NCBI GenBank assembly: GCA_029717555.1
Contig: JAMDHS010000114.1
Coordinates: forward strand, 1-58,822
From: Peribolospora baueri
Taxonomy: Eukaryota > Basidiomycota > Peribolosporomycetes > Peribolosporales > Peribolosporaceae
Direction of reading: 5' to 3'
Length of the DNA stretch: 58,822 nt
The stretch's first letter is position 1. Every line of letters starts with the position of its first letter. Positions 12,601 to 25,892 of this stretch are shown one piece after another. Under the pieces are notes generated by a model, which searched no databases, was not told the DNA's origin, and was given only the letters and a program-made list of their open reading frames with translations. The position numbers and the translations under genes are program-made.

Positions 12601-15600
12601 CCGCGAGTTCTTCCAGATCAGCAGCAATGAATATCTGCTAGCGGTGCCGGACCTGAAGGATTACGTCGACACTGCTGCCGCTGGCCTCACTTCTCATTCT
12701 GAGCAAGACTCCGCGAAGCGCGACTACGACAAGTCGACGAAGAAACGCTATCGGAAGCAAAAGTTTAGGAAAGTGGTTGCCAAGTTCACGAACGGAGTCC
12801 GATGGGGTTTGGGCCTCCAATTCGAGCGCACTTGCGATGACGATACGTGCGCCACTTGTGACGGCACCAAGTTCCACAGGTCTTGTCGCTTTTTCGACTT
12901 TAAACCTCACTGGGAGGTAGTGACGAGGACGCGAGACTATGCAAAGATCGAGCCGGGCAAGGTGAGGACGTCGCATAGCATGTTGTCAATGTGAACGATG
13001 AGTAAACTGACGTCTTTTTTTTTTTGGCCCGCTTCCGCCCGCTTGCCCCATAGATGTGGGATTCATATCGAGGTTTTCGGTCAGACCATCTCCACTGCTC
13101 GATCTCGATCGTATCGCCGATGGATGGAATTGACGGTCGCCGAGGAGGACGGGTCAAGGATGAGGGCTACAACAGCCTTCATTTCTCTCCCAAAGCCTTC
13201 ACGCATTTCTTCTCGTGGTGGTCTCTCTTCAGCGGCGCCATGTCCATACCCATCCGCCAAGGCAAGTTGTTCAAGAGCACTCAGCCGCCCTCGCCCAAGT
13301 TTGGTCGGCATATCGCCACGATCAAGTACCGTTTCAGTCTCTCCCCTCTGTTTGTCTCGCACGTCTACCAGCTCGACTCTCGATCCGATTGGGCGAGAGG
13401 ATTGACATCGCTCGTCGGCATCAAAGGCAAGATCACCAACTTCCAAGTCGACCTTCACCAGCGACAGCAGGAGACCGTCAAGCACAACCCCAAAGTGAAC
13501 AGAACGTCCAAGGTCATCCACAAACCGTTCTACGAGGCCGAGGTAGACTGCTCCATCATCGATGTGCGAGCCATCTGTGCCCAGTTCGAGGAGCCGGCCA
13601 AAGCCTTGGTCCCCTCGCACAGCTTGGGGGACGAGGGCCACGATAGTCTCTTCGCAGACAGTTGCCCCGTAGCGGACAACGACCTGGAATGGGCGGACAT
13701 GGACGACTTTGTCGAGCTGGACTGGTCCTTACCCGAGCGCAGTCCGAAGCTGAAGATTTTGCAATGCGCCACTAGCCCGCGTTTCACTTACTATCGACGG
13801 ACACACGCGCAGCTGATCAATACTTCCCAGGCCAAGATCGAACCGGGAAGCGCCAGCGGCAGCTATCAGGCGATTGAGCGCACGAAATTCGGTAGCGAGG
13901 ATACACATACGTGCCTCATCGGTAATGCTGACGGTGAGCGAGACACTTTCTTTGCTATCTAAGCCATACTTCCCACATTTCCGTCACAGCACCCTGACAT
14001 TCCCTTTACCGGTTTGCCAATCACCAGATGGTTTCCGAGTGCAAATCAAGTTGGCAAGGGATCGCGCACAGGCACTGAAGGACGAGATCGTTCGACTGGA
14101 GAACCTTGAATTGGCCGACTACAAGGGCAAGCTGGAATCGGATCAACGGCGGTTGGCCTCATTCGATACGGGCCGTTCCGCAGATATACCAGAGGTGAGC
14201 GATCATCGCACAGCTACCCCACCGACGTCCCATATTTCAGGTTGCTCAGGATCTTTACGTTTTTTGTCCTCAAGGCTTTCGACCTGGAGGCGCGGTTGAC
14301 CGACTTGAGGAAAAAGCTAGACCTTGTCCGCTCCTATGTCGTCTCTCTGAGACGGGCCGAGGAGGAGATCAGTCGTACGCATAACTCGGCGCCAGGTCAC
14401 AATCCCGCCGAAAAGCTCGATTCGATGTCCGACCCCTCTCACGCCATGCGCAGCGCTTACGAGGACTGGCAGTCCTTCGACAGTCGCTACATGGCGCATA
14501 ACCCGACTCTTTTTCTGAACAACTCGGTCCGCGACGTGCTCCTGAAATACTACCATCTCTCTCGGCGTCGCAAAGGCTTCACCTACCACATGACGGCTCA
14601 GGCGGTCAAGTTTATCAGGGAGCTCGCAAAGTCCAGCAGCACCGTTGATCAGCGTCCGGGACACGAGCGGCGCGACGATCTCAAATCGGATCAAGACCAA
14701 AGATCAGACTCGCAGGCTTCACGGGACCTCTTGTACAGCCTATTTAGCAATACGGAAGAGGATGTCGCGGACGAGCATTACGTGGAGCCTTCGCAGGCTT
14801 CGACAGACGAGCAAGCACAAATGGGCATATCTGACGGGTTCTCCTTGGCAAAAAGCACTGTCTGCATTTTGTTGAAACCCCAGATCTCTCTGAGAAGTGA
14901 CGTCGACGACCATTCCGACGTCATTATTACCGCCATTCGCGCCTGTCTCAAGAACTATGCGGTGTTGGACGACAGCTGCCCTGAGGACCCTGTCAACTCC
15001 CGTGTTCTGCACCGTAATTTCGTGTCACTAGATGGTCTGCAAATCTTCCATCCAAACCAGCGACACGCCTCTCGGGTCACCGTACCGCTAGAGACTCTGG
15101 TCGATTTGAGGTACGAGACGCGGGACTTTGACCGCATTGTGCCACGGACGGAGGCGACGATGCAGTATGACAAGTTCAACCAGGTGAGAGCTTGTCAATC
15201 TCTTTGACCTTTGCACGCGAACTCATCCATGCTGACCGAATCATGCCAAATTTGTTGTCCGCCACAGCTCCGACTGCACAACAAAATGCGACCCGTCGCC
15301 AACATGGACAATTACACGAAGGCCAATGAGCATCTCTTTCACCATATGGATCTCATCACCGTCGAATGTCCTCGCTTCTCCGTTTCGGCCAACGCGGATC
15401 ACTTCTCCGCCATCTACAATATCGTTACCAACCTGCTCTTGTATCGCGATCCCAAGTCTCGCGAGCACTCCAAGAAGCTGGAAAGAATGCTTCTCATGTA
15501 CGACGTCACCGACCTTTCCGCGTTGGCCGGCACCGTTACCAAGCTGCAGGTCCGAATCAGACACGGCTACGACGTACAGCGGCAATACGAACTACGGTTC

Positions 15601-17808
15601 GAACATCTGACCGAATCCGAACGACTTGACTTTATGGCTCTCAAGGCCGAAATCCTCGACCTCTCCGAAGAGCTGAGCCTTATCATTGAAGCCATCACCA
15701 CCGCCCAAGACCAGAGTGAAGGAGGTCCCGACAGAGAAAAGAAGTCGGCCATGCGTCTTGAGGCCAGGGCGCATGACATCGCGTGGAACATGATGGGCGT
15801 TGAGGACGGCGATCTGCTCGCCAAGCTTGCCATTCGTGGCGTAGGCTTCACTTGGCTCAACAAGGCCGACAACTCGACGGCCAACTCGGTGTCCATTCTC
15901 GACCTTCAAGCTCTCAACGTCACTCCAAATGCCATATTCCCAGAGATCATAGCCAAGCACACCAAAGCCCCAGATCATCCCATGGCGCAAGCAGGCCGCT
16001 TCTTGGACGCTGTCTGGAACGTCCTCGCCCCTGTTGGAACGGTGTCGATCATCGATCAGTTCGAGTTTAACCTCCACCCTGTTCGCTTGCAGCTAGAACT
16101 CGCCGTTGGCCGCCAGATCATGGAATACCTGTTCTTGTCTCGCGGAGAACGCGCCGAGGCGGCTCGCCAGCGGTGGGCGATAACGGACGGTCAACGCCTC
16201 GGAGGCGGTGGACGCGAGGATGATTCGCCCTCACCGACAAAATCGCGAACCTCCTCGTCGTTGTGGGGATCCCGCTCTGACTTGACGCACGGTGCTTCAT
16301 CGGAAGTCAATCTGAAGGATGTCGATAGCCAACAGACCAACCGCAAGGACAAGTGGGCGCCGTCCTTGAACGTCGCACAAACGCCGAAATGGAGGGGCAA
16401 ACCACCGTACGACTCTAACAACGCGTCCTTGGAGATGTTGTCCAAGTCCGAGCAAGCCAACTCCAAGGCCGAGGAAATATCGCAGAGCTCAAACCGAACC
16501 TTTGTCTATGTCAAGATCATTGAAACTGTTTTCTGTTTGTCTTACAAGGTGTGTCTCACAATTTCTTCGTCGTCTGTCAATCCGGTAACTGAGCTCCTTG
16601 CCATTGCGTCGGCTATAGGGAGAGAAGGACAAGGCAATCACAAACCTCTATGACGTGGTGTTCAAGAGCCCTACTTTCGAGTATCACAACAAGACGTGGA
16701 GCTACATGGACCTCGTCAATCAGCTGAAGAAAGGTGACTGCCATTCTATCTATTCGTTTCCTTTGGGCTCTGTGCGACCATATTCAGCTGTCGACATTTA
16801 GTTCTAACCACGGTCTCTGCCCTTCTGACCTCTTCTAGATGTTTTCCGCTCAGCGTGGTCGCAGAGTAAGTTTTTTTTTTTCCGGATCTTCCCCGAATAA
16901 CATCCTGTACCCAATTCTCATGCTTTTGCCCTATCCAGAGGGATCGTTGATCAAGCAGGTGATCACCCACCGGCCTCAAAAGGCTGTGCGAGCGCTCAAG
17001 AGCCAGCCGGGACGATTGAGGAAGGCACGCGATGCCATTGCGAGTCCGCTACACCTCAACATCATGCCGCCCACGCCGCGGGGGTCTCAGTCTGATGCTA
17101 TGTTATCGCCGCGGCCTGCCACCGCGTATCTTCTGGGCTTCCCTGGCAATGCCCCCTCCAGTGGTTCATTACCGGGCGAAGGTCAAGGAGCAGGCTTCAG
17201 GGAAGGACCACCTCCGACTGCGCCTCCCGGCCGGCAGAAATTCTCTCCGCGCAGTAAACGCCTGGGCGCTATTATGAAGAAGTTTAGAAGACGATCTGAT
17301 GCAGACGGGGAGACGCCTCTGTCGCCGAGTCACCCGCATGAGGATGACGAGACAAGCTTCGAATACATGGTGGACGAGCCCCAGACGGCATTGCCGATGA
17401 GCCTTTACGTAAGTGCTCGCGAAACGTTCATTAGGGCCTCACCTCGGACGCACATTGAAGTTGTTGCGTTCCTTTTCCCAGGCAAATAGGCAGGCCGCCC
17501 GGTCCAGCCCTTCTCACTTGTCGTTTGCATCCGACCCTGCGGCGCAAGAGACCAGGTCGCCTATACCGGGCGTGCTCCGCCGAGGCCGCTCGTCTTCGAA
17601 CGCCTCTTCTTCTTCAAGTAGATCCTCAGAATCGCAGCTGCTTAGTGTGCCAGCTTTACACGACGACTACTTCACTTCTATCGTCTCTTCCCCAGCGTCA
17701 CGCAGCGGACGTTCCTCACCGAACTTCCACCGGCCCGGTGTCGTTCGTTTGCCGCCGCCACCGCGGCCTCCGGCCCGTTCGAAGAGCATGTCCAGTGCCC
17801 CTCGCTAA
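6689..17808 (+). CDS. FMP27: Fmp27/Hobbit (BLTP2) bridge-like lipid transfer protein
   Basis: Nine exons: 6689-12961, 13054-13933, 14028-14194, 14275-15183, 15268-16548, 16619-16733, 16839-16865 (27 nt), 16939-17408, 17482-17808, giving 3482 aa; yeast Fmp27 is about 2,630 aa. Visible marks: a hydrophobic anchor at about residues 31-49; the family's GFWDK motif at 1910-1914; then M-W-D-S-Y-R-G-F-R-S-D at the start of exon 2, a charged region (AFDLEARLTDLRKKL) and the conserved C-terminal block with EYHNKTWSYMDL across exons 6-7 and SLIKQVITHRPQKA after it. Family knowledge: ER-anchored, rod-like repeating-beta-groove proteins at ER-plasma membrane contacts that are thought to move phospholipids. 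The extra length is mainly Ser/Pro-rich insertions in exon 1 and a disordered tail. The acceptor at 14274 (AAG) was preferred to CAG at 14240 because only it keeps the family-like sequence. Confidence 0.93.
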
Positions 17809-19163
17809 AGGCAGCTATGGCTTCGTTCGCTCGAGCACGGGTACGAAAAGGTGATGACGTTGTATTTCCGCCTGCTTTTTTTATTTTGTTCGTCGCCTCC
17901 CATGTACAATGTTGGACTTGGCCCGTGTTCTCTCGCATTCGGTTTCGTGTATGATTCGCTAATCCACCCCGCATTAAGCGTTCCGTTGGTGGGACGTGGA
18001 GATGGAATGAAAGCTGGCCTTGGACTTGGACCGAACAAAGCAGGACAGCGGCCCGAGAACGACGAAGCGTGCGCGTGATGTGTACGTAGCACAACTCTAC
18101 TATCACTTGGTCGATTCTTTCTTTCTGTCTTTTTTCTCCCAGCGCTTCGAGCCAACGGCGTCGTTTTGCTGGCTTTCGGTGGGACGCCAACGAGCCGAGA
18201 AGGGCTCCGGCTGAGAATGGGCGGCCGTCTTAAAGGATATCGTAGGATGAACGGTTTGGCATCGCACGCACCTTTTCGATGTCTTGGTGGGCGAAAGGAG
18301 AGGGGGGGGTCCATGTAATCAAGACGGTACGAAGAGGAGATACGGCAGACGACAGACGGCAGACGGACAATGGTGAAGGGAGGTTTGTAAAAAAAAACAA
18401 ATAAAAAATTAAAAAAGGATAAAAATTGATTGGCATTCAGAACGACTGGCAAGTAAGCCCTAAGGTAAGGCGAGGTATCGTAATGCTACAATGATATACT
18501 GGATCATAAAAAGATGGGGACGTTACCGAAACACGTCGGGAGGACTGACTACATAAACGGAAACCGACAACACAACGGACGGGACGGGTTAGCTAGCTGT
18601 TGTAGCCAACATGTGGGAAGAACACGTGATGTGTGTGACTGCTGCTGGTGCGGGGGACAAAATGCTGTGCTGCTTGACTGACTATGGGGACCAAAATACT
18701 GTGCGGGACGAACTGAAACGAGACGAGACCGAGACAAGATGAGACGAGACCGTGGTTCTGAACGAAAAGCAGGATACAAACGAGGGCGATGGTGGGAAGA
18801 GGTTCGGACGCGCCGGGGACAGGTAGCGGAGGAGGGCTAACATGTCTGAATGGCGGGAGAGGCTCGAGAGGGGAGATGGCACGGAAAAGACGGGAGGAGG
18901 AATGGGCCGAGTCTGAAGCGCATGTGGCTCTGGCTCCTTGGAGCCGGACAACGAGGTATCGAGATGGCGGTCTGAAGCTAGAAGCAGAGGCTGAAACTAG
19001 ATTGGATTGGACAAGTCGGAATCCCGGGCAGAGCCGACCGACGTAGCCGAGCCGGAGTCGAGGGCGCTTTAACTCCGACCGGGGAGACACTCGGCGTCTT
19101 CCTCGAAAGCGGAGAGAGCGGCGGCGGCGGCGGTGGCGGTGGCGGTGGCGGCGGCGGCACCGA
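17809..19163. other. Intergenic between convergent genes
   Basis: Convergent 3' region of the Fmp27-like gene (+) and the unknown gene (-). An A/T-rich stretch at 18388-18430 and pyrimidine tracts fit transcript ends. A (GAGAC)n-like run lies around 18718-18750, and a GCGGCG/GTGGCG simple repeat at about 19110-19158 sits just beyond the stop of the minus-strand gene. Small open frames on both strands have no support. Confidence 0.6.
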
Positions 19164-22100
19164 TCAAAGGGACCGGTAGGAAGGCGGCGTCGGCAGGGCT
19201 CTTGGAGCTTCTGCGACAGAAGGCGAACGGGTATCTGGAGTCGTTGACGGGGAAGGAGAAGACGACGCGGGGGCGACGCCGAGGTCGAGGGTTGCTTGTG
19301 AGATGGGAATGGACGAGGTGGAGAAGCGCCTTGTGTATGCGACCGTGTTCACGTTTGCGACGCCGTCAGGGCAGGGACGGTGGTTGTCATCGGCGCCAGC
19401 GACGGCAGGAGCGAAGGGTAACCCGTGTTCCAGTTGGGCAGGGTTGGTGGGCTCGGAAGACGTCACGAGAGGCGGTGTCTGGAATTCGGATTCGCATTGG
19501 AGTTGATCGGAAAGGGTACTCATAATCGAACGGAACCTACGCGCGAGGACGCGGGCGGGGACGAGGGAGGGGTCATCCGTAGCTGTAGCGATCGCGGCGG
19601 CAGCCGAGTGGCACCGCTCGAAAGGCTCGCTGGTTGCGGCGTGCTCCACGTTCCCGTGGTCTTCGACTTGCTCCATCGACCGATAAGCGGACAGGACGGA
19701 ATCGAGAGAATACGTGGACTGCGATGCACTATCGTTGTAAGAAGGCGGGGGAGGAGAAGGCTCCGTTGCAAAGGCCCTGGAGACGCTGTCGCCGTCGGCG
19801 AAGGGGCCCTGGCCTGCGGTGGTCAGGAAGGGGATGATGGGCCCGTCGGCCTTGCTGTGAAAGGCGTAGAGCGTGGCAGCGGCATCGTCCCCGTTGTCGT
19901 CCTGCTGGGAGCGCTCGCCAAGCTTGGTCGAATCGTCGCTCGCCCACGCGCTGAAGAGCTGAAGCATATCGATGAAAGAGTTGGAGCGGGTCAAAGAGCC
20001 GACGACCCTCTTGAGCGGAGCCTCCTTGAAGCTCTGCCAAGCGGAGACAAAAGGCGCCGAGAGGCGCGAGTAGCGGTGGTGGTGCGTCGAGCCGTACGCG
20101 GCGTAGGTGCCGCTGCCGCCGACTGTCGGGCTGAAGGGCGCGTCGAGGTATGGCGAGACGGAGGAGTCGACTCGGAGATCCGGGCATCGCTGACCGTCGA
20201 CGCTGGCGGGCTCGCAGCACTCAACCTGCTCCGGAGAGAGCGTCGTGATGGCCGCGGAAGGGCAAAGAAAGGAAGTCACTCGGGTCGGGTCAGCCGAGGC
20301 GAGCCAAAAAAAAATTCTAACCGCGCAAGGAAATCGGATTAGAAATAGAGCGAGGGGGACTTACCCTGAGCTTTGCCAAACTCCACCTCATGCTCTTCTT
20401 TCCGTTCTTGTTCTTCTTCGTCTTCGTCGTCGTCTTCTTCCACGCCGCGAGCGGTAGCTTCCTAGGGCCAGACTTGAAACGTCCCGCATCGACGCCGCCT
20501 CGGGCTTTACGAGGGCAGTTCGACCCTCTGGCGTTGAAAGAAGCGGGATGGAAGCCAAAAAGGTCGTTGAGTACCTGCTCGCCCTCGGACCAGCGCGCCT
20601 CCTCCGTCCCGCGAGCTTGGTCGGCGCCATCCGAGTCCCTGGCGGGCGCGTCGCGCACGTCGCCCGGTGCCATCGAGAGGAGCTCCTGCGAAAACGGGTG
20701 GTCGAGTAGAAGATGGATGGTCAAATCCGAATAAAGAAACGGCGAGAGCGGGAGGAGAGACGACTCACGGAAAAGGTGTGGGAGAGATCGGGTTGAGGGA
20801 CAAAGACGGGGTATGTATCGAGGGCGAGGGCGAGGTTTTCCATGCCTCCCGCGCTCTCCTGGATTGCCGAGGCCGAGGCGAAGGAAAGGCGGGGAGACAA
20901 CAAGAAATAAAAAGGGGGGGGGGGGGGGGGCTTGAGCGGGACCGCCTCATCTCAGACGCCTTCCTAGCATGAAGGGAAGGCCCTCCTCGGGTCTCTTGAC
21001 CACCATGTCTAATCGCTACTGACGGGGAACTGCATCTCCACGTCCTTGGGAAGCTGGGCCGCCTCGTAGAGGTAGAGGTTGATGCGGTCGTTGAAGCCTG
21101 CATCTCCATCCTGTCGTTCGTTGGCATCGCATCGCGTGGGGAAGGGACGATTGGAAGAATGTACGAATACCGTCCGGAAGAAAAAAAGGAAAAGGGAAGC
21201 GGGTGTGAGGGAGAGGTAGGACGAGAGGGAAAGCAGGAATGGAAAGCGCACCGATGAAAGGTTGCCGGCGCTGGTGGAGTCGCTCAGCATGCCGACAGCC
21301 GCTGGATAGCCGTTCGCGAGGGGTCGATGTTCCTGCGATTCACTGACGCCTTGCACGCCTGCCGAGACGAGATGAGGGGCTCGGACGTTCGCTCGAGTGA
21401 CCTTCGACGAGGTCATCGACCGGTGCGGGTTATACGCGCCGTCGATGCCACCAAAGTCGATGCCAAAGTCGGGCAAGGCCTCGTCAGGGGAGGCGCTGAG
21501 GGCCAAATCGGCGCTGTTCTCGACGGGGTGAGCGGTCCCTCCTTCTTGCTGCAAAGGGAAGGTGAAGTAAGCGGCGGCGGGCTGCTGGGCCGACGAGAGG
21601 AGGACTTGGGTCGGCGGTTCCTCGGCCGTGGAAGCCCAGAACGGAGGGTGGGAGAAGGTTGAGGACGAAGAGGAGGGAGAATGAATCTGCTGCGGCGGCG
21701 GACAGACCATGTCCTGCTGAGAGGATCCCTGGGGCGCCTGCTGCCAAGCGCCAGGCGTGGTGGGCACGGGCACCTGCGATAGGCCAGGGCTGCCATCGGA
21801 GTACGAGGGAGGGGAGGAGGAAGGGGGGCCGCCGGGAGTGGCCGAGGCGACGGCGTCAGCGGTAGCTCTGCCGACGTTCGCTTCGGCGGCTGTCCGAGCC
21901 ATCCGATCGGCGTGGATCCTGCTGAGCTCGGCGATGAGTTCGACGAGTGAGATGTCGTCCAGTGCCTGGCACATGGTCCGGCACTGGCTGACGAGGGAGG
22001 AGGCATCGGAGGACGGAAGGGAGAGGATGCTGGCTCCGAAACTTGACAAGCTCCCATTGGGGAGAATAGAGGTGGGTGCAGAGGAGGCATGGCTGAGCCA

Positions 22101-22541
22101 GAAGGAGGAGGACGAGTTGGTGTCCGTGGAGGCGAAGGTGGCGTTGGTGCACTGGGTGCGCACGGAGCCGTTGCGCGAAGGGACGTCGCCCCAGCCCTGT
22201 TTATAGGGCAAATGGTCGGTGGGCGCCCATTGGCCGAGAGGGACGAAGAAGGCGGACTGCTGAACCCTCTCGATCTCCTCACAGAGGGTGTTGAGGACTT
22301 GGCGGATATTGTTCGCTCTGCCCACGTCGTCGTCGTCGAGGTTCGGGTCGATGGTGATCTTGCGGCGGCGGGCGAGGTTCTCGAGATCGGCGAGGGCAAT
22401 GGAGCGCGAGAGGAAGAGGTTCCTCTGCTTGTCCCTACTCTTCTTCTTCTGGTCGTTTCGCCTCGCGGCGTTGTCCATGTCGGGCACGTCGGGGCTTGAA
22501 GGGCAGGCACAGATCGGTGGACGGCGACGTTGAGGTCGCAT
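19164..22541 (-). CDS. Ser/Pro-rich protein of unknown function, five exons
   Basis: Exons in transcript order: 22541-21252, 21110-21024, 20858-20769, 20685-20365, 20225-19164; all four introns are phase 0 (141, 165, 83, 139 nt) and the product is 949 aa. The start is the first ATG of the frame; an alternative ATG at 22478 begins M-D-N-A-A-R-R-N. The N-terminal 100 residues are charged and helical-looking (DKQRNLFLSRSIALADLENL, then RQVLNTLCEEIERVQQ). The middle and C-terminus are Ser/Pro/Gln-rich. Two short internal exons encode more ordered sequence (AGFNDRINLYLYEAAQLP, then MENLALALDTYPVFVPQPDL), followed by a Lys-rich run (KTTTKTKKNKNGKK) resembling a nuclear localisation signal. I do not recognise the family; a nuclear regulatory role is a guess. 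The last intron's acceptor (20226) is the least certain. Confidence 0.65.
20914..20930. repeat. G17 homopolymer inside an intron
   Basis: A run of 17 G on the plus strand, which is poly-C in the sense of the minus-strand gene. It lies within its second intron (21023-20859), just upstream of the branch/acceptor region. Length may be unreliable in the assembly. Confidence 0.9.
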
Positions 22542-25500
22542 GGACCGCCGATGTTTCGTCGGGTCGACCGGCCAGCGGGCCGACGTGGAGGGCCCCCTGG
22601 GAGGCTAAAAGTGTGAGCGGGGTCAACGGAGGGCGAGTTGGGGATAGCGACGGAAAACGAGCGACCGGCGGTCGCGGCAACGAAGAGGAAGCAGGCCAAG
22701 AGAAGGGGGAGGTTCGATAATACGAGCGGGAGAGGGGATGGACCAAACGGAACGGGGAGGGGAGGGTGAGCAAATGGTGGCTGGTTAGAGAGAAGACGAG
22801 GGGAGGGGGGTCGGGCTGTGTGGATGGAGGGACGGCCTTTTTAAAGGGCTCGGCCTAGGCGAGCCAAGGGGAGGGCCGGGAGATGGGGAGACGAAGGGGG
22901 GCAAAGTGAACGAACGAGCGCATGATTGCGAGTGATCGCCAAAGGAGAGGAGAAAAGGCGGGTAGTCGTCGCTTGGTCTTGGTCTTGCGTCCGTCTCGAG
23001 AGCCAGGCTGGCTAACTGGCTAACTGGCTGGTCACAGACGAGCATGTGGTGGTGTTGGTGCTCTGCGACGGATCTCGGGCCACCGCAGCGGCTTTAGCGA
23101 GCCTCATCCCATCCCACCCACACCTCTTTTCCCCTCGCCCCTCCGAGCCGAACGGTCTCGGGTCGAGGGAGGCAGGGACGAGGACGATGGACACACGCCC
23201 TTGTTAAACGCCGCACGTGGGCCCCCCGTCCCGTCGTAGGGTCGATCAGAAATCAGACGCAACCGCCATTCGGCCCAGCCCGCGCCAGGTCACCAGCACG
23301 GGCGTACGCATGTCGAGTGCACATGAGACGGCGAAACAAACGGGTCTGCTCTGCGCGGCGGATGGAGCCGGAGGACAAGCAACGTCGGCGCCGCCCCTCG
23401 GACTGCATTGTCTACTTTTGCCCCGCGGTAAACGTGGATAGGATAGCTCCACGTCGTCGTCGCGTCCGGCAAAGCCGAGGCGCTCGGCGACGCCGAGGAG
23501 GGAGGGCGGCGGAAGTGGGAGGGAGGCATAGGTTGGCCTGGCCCTCCTCCGCATGACGTCAGTCGACCGTCGTGTCGTACGAGCACGGGCTACGCCACAA
23601 AACGCAGACGCCGCAGCAGCGCACCACCACACGAGCCGTCCGCCAACGCCAGTCGAGTCGAGTAGAAACGAGGCGGTCGACCACGCACGTCGACATCGCT
23701 CGACTCGACTCCACTCGACTCGACGGGCCTGAGCGACGTTTGGCAGCGCCGAGGCAGACGGACGACGGCATGCTGTGCTGGCCCGCGTGGGCCGACGGAG
23801 CGGGCGAGGGCGAGGGCGGGCGTCGACCCGTGTCATCTCTTTTTCAATCTTGCTCTTTTCCACTTGTTACCAAAACAAGCCAGCGTCCCAGAGATTCGTC
23901 GAGCAGGCACGGCAGAGTCCACTCGTGCTCGACTCGACTCGTCACAATGACGAACGGGGAGGAGAGTCTAACAATGGTATAACTCCCTCCTTCTTCCTCA
24001 TCCCGCGCCCATCTCGGCGCCCACCAAGCGCATCGGCCGGCCGGTCGCCTATCGTCACGGCCACCGTCGCCCTCGCCCTCGCTCCCCGCCCTAGTCTACT
24101 CTCTCCCCTCCCCCAGGCGAACCCACCGGCTCACCGGCGCGGCTCGACTCGACTCGGCTCGCCCAACACCTCACGCGAACGCACCCTCCAATCCCCGGCA
24201 CACGCGCTAACCACAGCGCGCGGCGTATGCGCACAGCACGTGAAGCAAGAAAGCAAGCAAGCAAGCATATCGCCCGTGCTTGCCCAAACCAAACACGCAG
24301 ACGACTGACGACCGCACCTGACTTAGCCACCCCGCCGGACGTACCTACCCCCCACCTCACGCGTCGTCTCTCGGTCGCCCGCCGAGGCCCACGAGCCTCG
24401 ACTTTGTCTTCTTGCACAGCCAGGACCGCGACATGGACCAACGAGCAGCGTCTGTCGCACGACACCACCAGTGGCTATGCGACCCGAGCCGGGTCGATCC
24501 GGGTCGATGCCTAGCCGACGCGGGGCAACGCGAGGCAACCAGCCTGATCCCGGCGAAATTCTCAAGACCTTTCCGGCGATGTTTCGGTGGTGCCATGCTC
24601 TTCTTCACCGCCATGAAGCATGGGGGAAGTACGGCGAATTCGGGTTTGGGCGTCAATCGGTGCGTGCGCTCGGCTCGACCGACCTTCCTGGTGGTCCTTT
24701 CCTTTTTGTCCTTGTCCTTGTGCTCCGTTCGGCAATTCAATATGTTTTAGACCTGTGTCTCTCGTCGTCGTCGGTCATCATCGCATCGTCTTCCCTTCTT
24801 CCTCTCTCCGGCGTCTTATTTTATCATTTTCGCGGACCCTGCCTGCCCCTGTGCCTTGGCGAAATGCATGGCCTCGGTCAGGTCGCGTCGCATCGACGTC
24901 GACGTCGACAGCGTGGCCCGGAACGGCCCCGCACGAAGAGAGATAAGCGTGTGGGGGGGCATTTGCCGTTTTTGGCGTGCGCGGTCGGCGGCTAAGTGGA
25001 GGAAGCGTAAGCAAGACGGCGGAGGAAAGGGCCAAGTTCGCGCGAGCAAGTTCGTCGTCGTCGTCTTCTTACGATAGGAGGGGCGACCGTCGGCCAGTCG
25101 GATCACCTACTGACCCATGCTCGCTCCCGCCACGGAGATGATCAGGTCCAGCCAGCCAGCCGATGAGGCTCCAGAAGAGCGTATAGCTGCTGCGTGACAT
25201 ACCGATGTCGAACAAACTCAAACAGCGCTGCGACCGGGTGGCGAGGAGATGGTATCAAAGAGATCGAGATGATGAGATGGCAAGGAACGTCCTAGAGATC
25301 ACTTTTTTCCGACTTTGCTTAGATCCGTCGCGAGGATGGGCCCGACGGCGGCGACGGCGGAGATGCAACAGACGAGGATGCGTGCGAGGCGGACCGACGT
25401 GGGTCAGGATCAGGATCACGTACCTTCGTTTGTCATGTCGCTCCTTTGCACAAAGGTCTGTACTCTAGGCCGAAAAGGACGCCGGAATGACACGAGTGTC

Positions 25501-25892
25501 TCACCAGGCAACACCGAACGCACCGTAGAAGATGCTCGACCCCCAAGCCACGTACTGAGACGACGTGCAGGGAATAGTATCACGATCCAATAAGGCTTGG
25601 CTTGGGCCTATTCGGTACAGGTGCTGAACTGAGAACGAGACGAGACGAGACGAGACGAGACGAGGAATACCGGGTGAAGCTGGAACTGGGAATGACATGG
25701 GAGATGCGGGATGGGGGTGAAGATGTGTCCTGTAGTGATGGACTGGTACGTAGGAAGCGGGGAGGGAGGGGGGATTAGGAAGGAGCGGTCGAGGAAGGGT
25801 TGATGGGAGCGTCGCACGACAACGGACAAAGACTACCAACTCCATCTGCGACAGCGGTAAACCACGCCCCCGCCGCCTACCGTCGTCCACGT
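22542..25892. other. Long region without a confident gene
   Basis: About 3.35 kb between the 5' end of the unknown minus-strand gene and the 3' end of NOT2. A TTTAAAAA box on the minus strand at about 22837-22845 lies roughly 300 nt upstream of the ATG at 22541. Several CTCGACTCGACTCG-type motifs occur at about 23651-23665, 23701-23725, 23928-23942 and 24143-24158. A CGAGA pentanucleotide repeat lies at about 25636-25663. Short hydrophobic frames flanked by plausible splice sites occur on the minus strand at 25140-25560 but could not be joined into a gene. The rest shows no conserved coding sequence that I can see. Confidence 0.5.
25636..25663. repeat. (CGAGA)n pentanucleotide microsatellite
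   Basis: Five to six tandem CGAGA units downstream of NOT2. A related but looser GAGAC run occurs at about 18718-18750. Confidence 0.85.

Noticed and set aside
14195-14240. Alternative acceptor (TTTCAG at 14240) for Fmp27 intron 3
   Set aside because: It shifts the frame away from the conserved charged region that follows; the AAG acceptor at 14274 keeps it.
23955-24430. Plus-strand exons starting at the ATG in ACAATGACG (23947)
   Set aside because: Donor and acceptor-like sites exist, but the joined translation is repeat-rich with no family resemblance.
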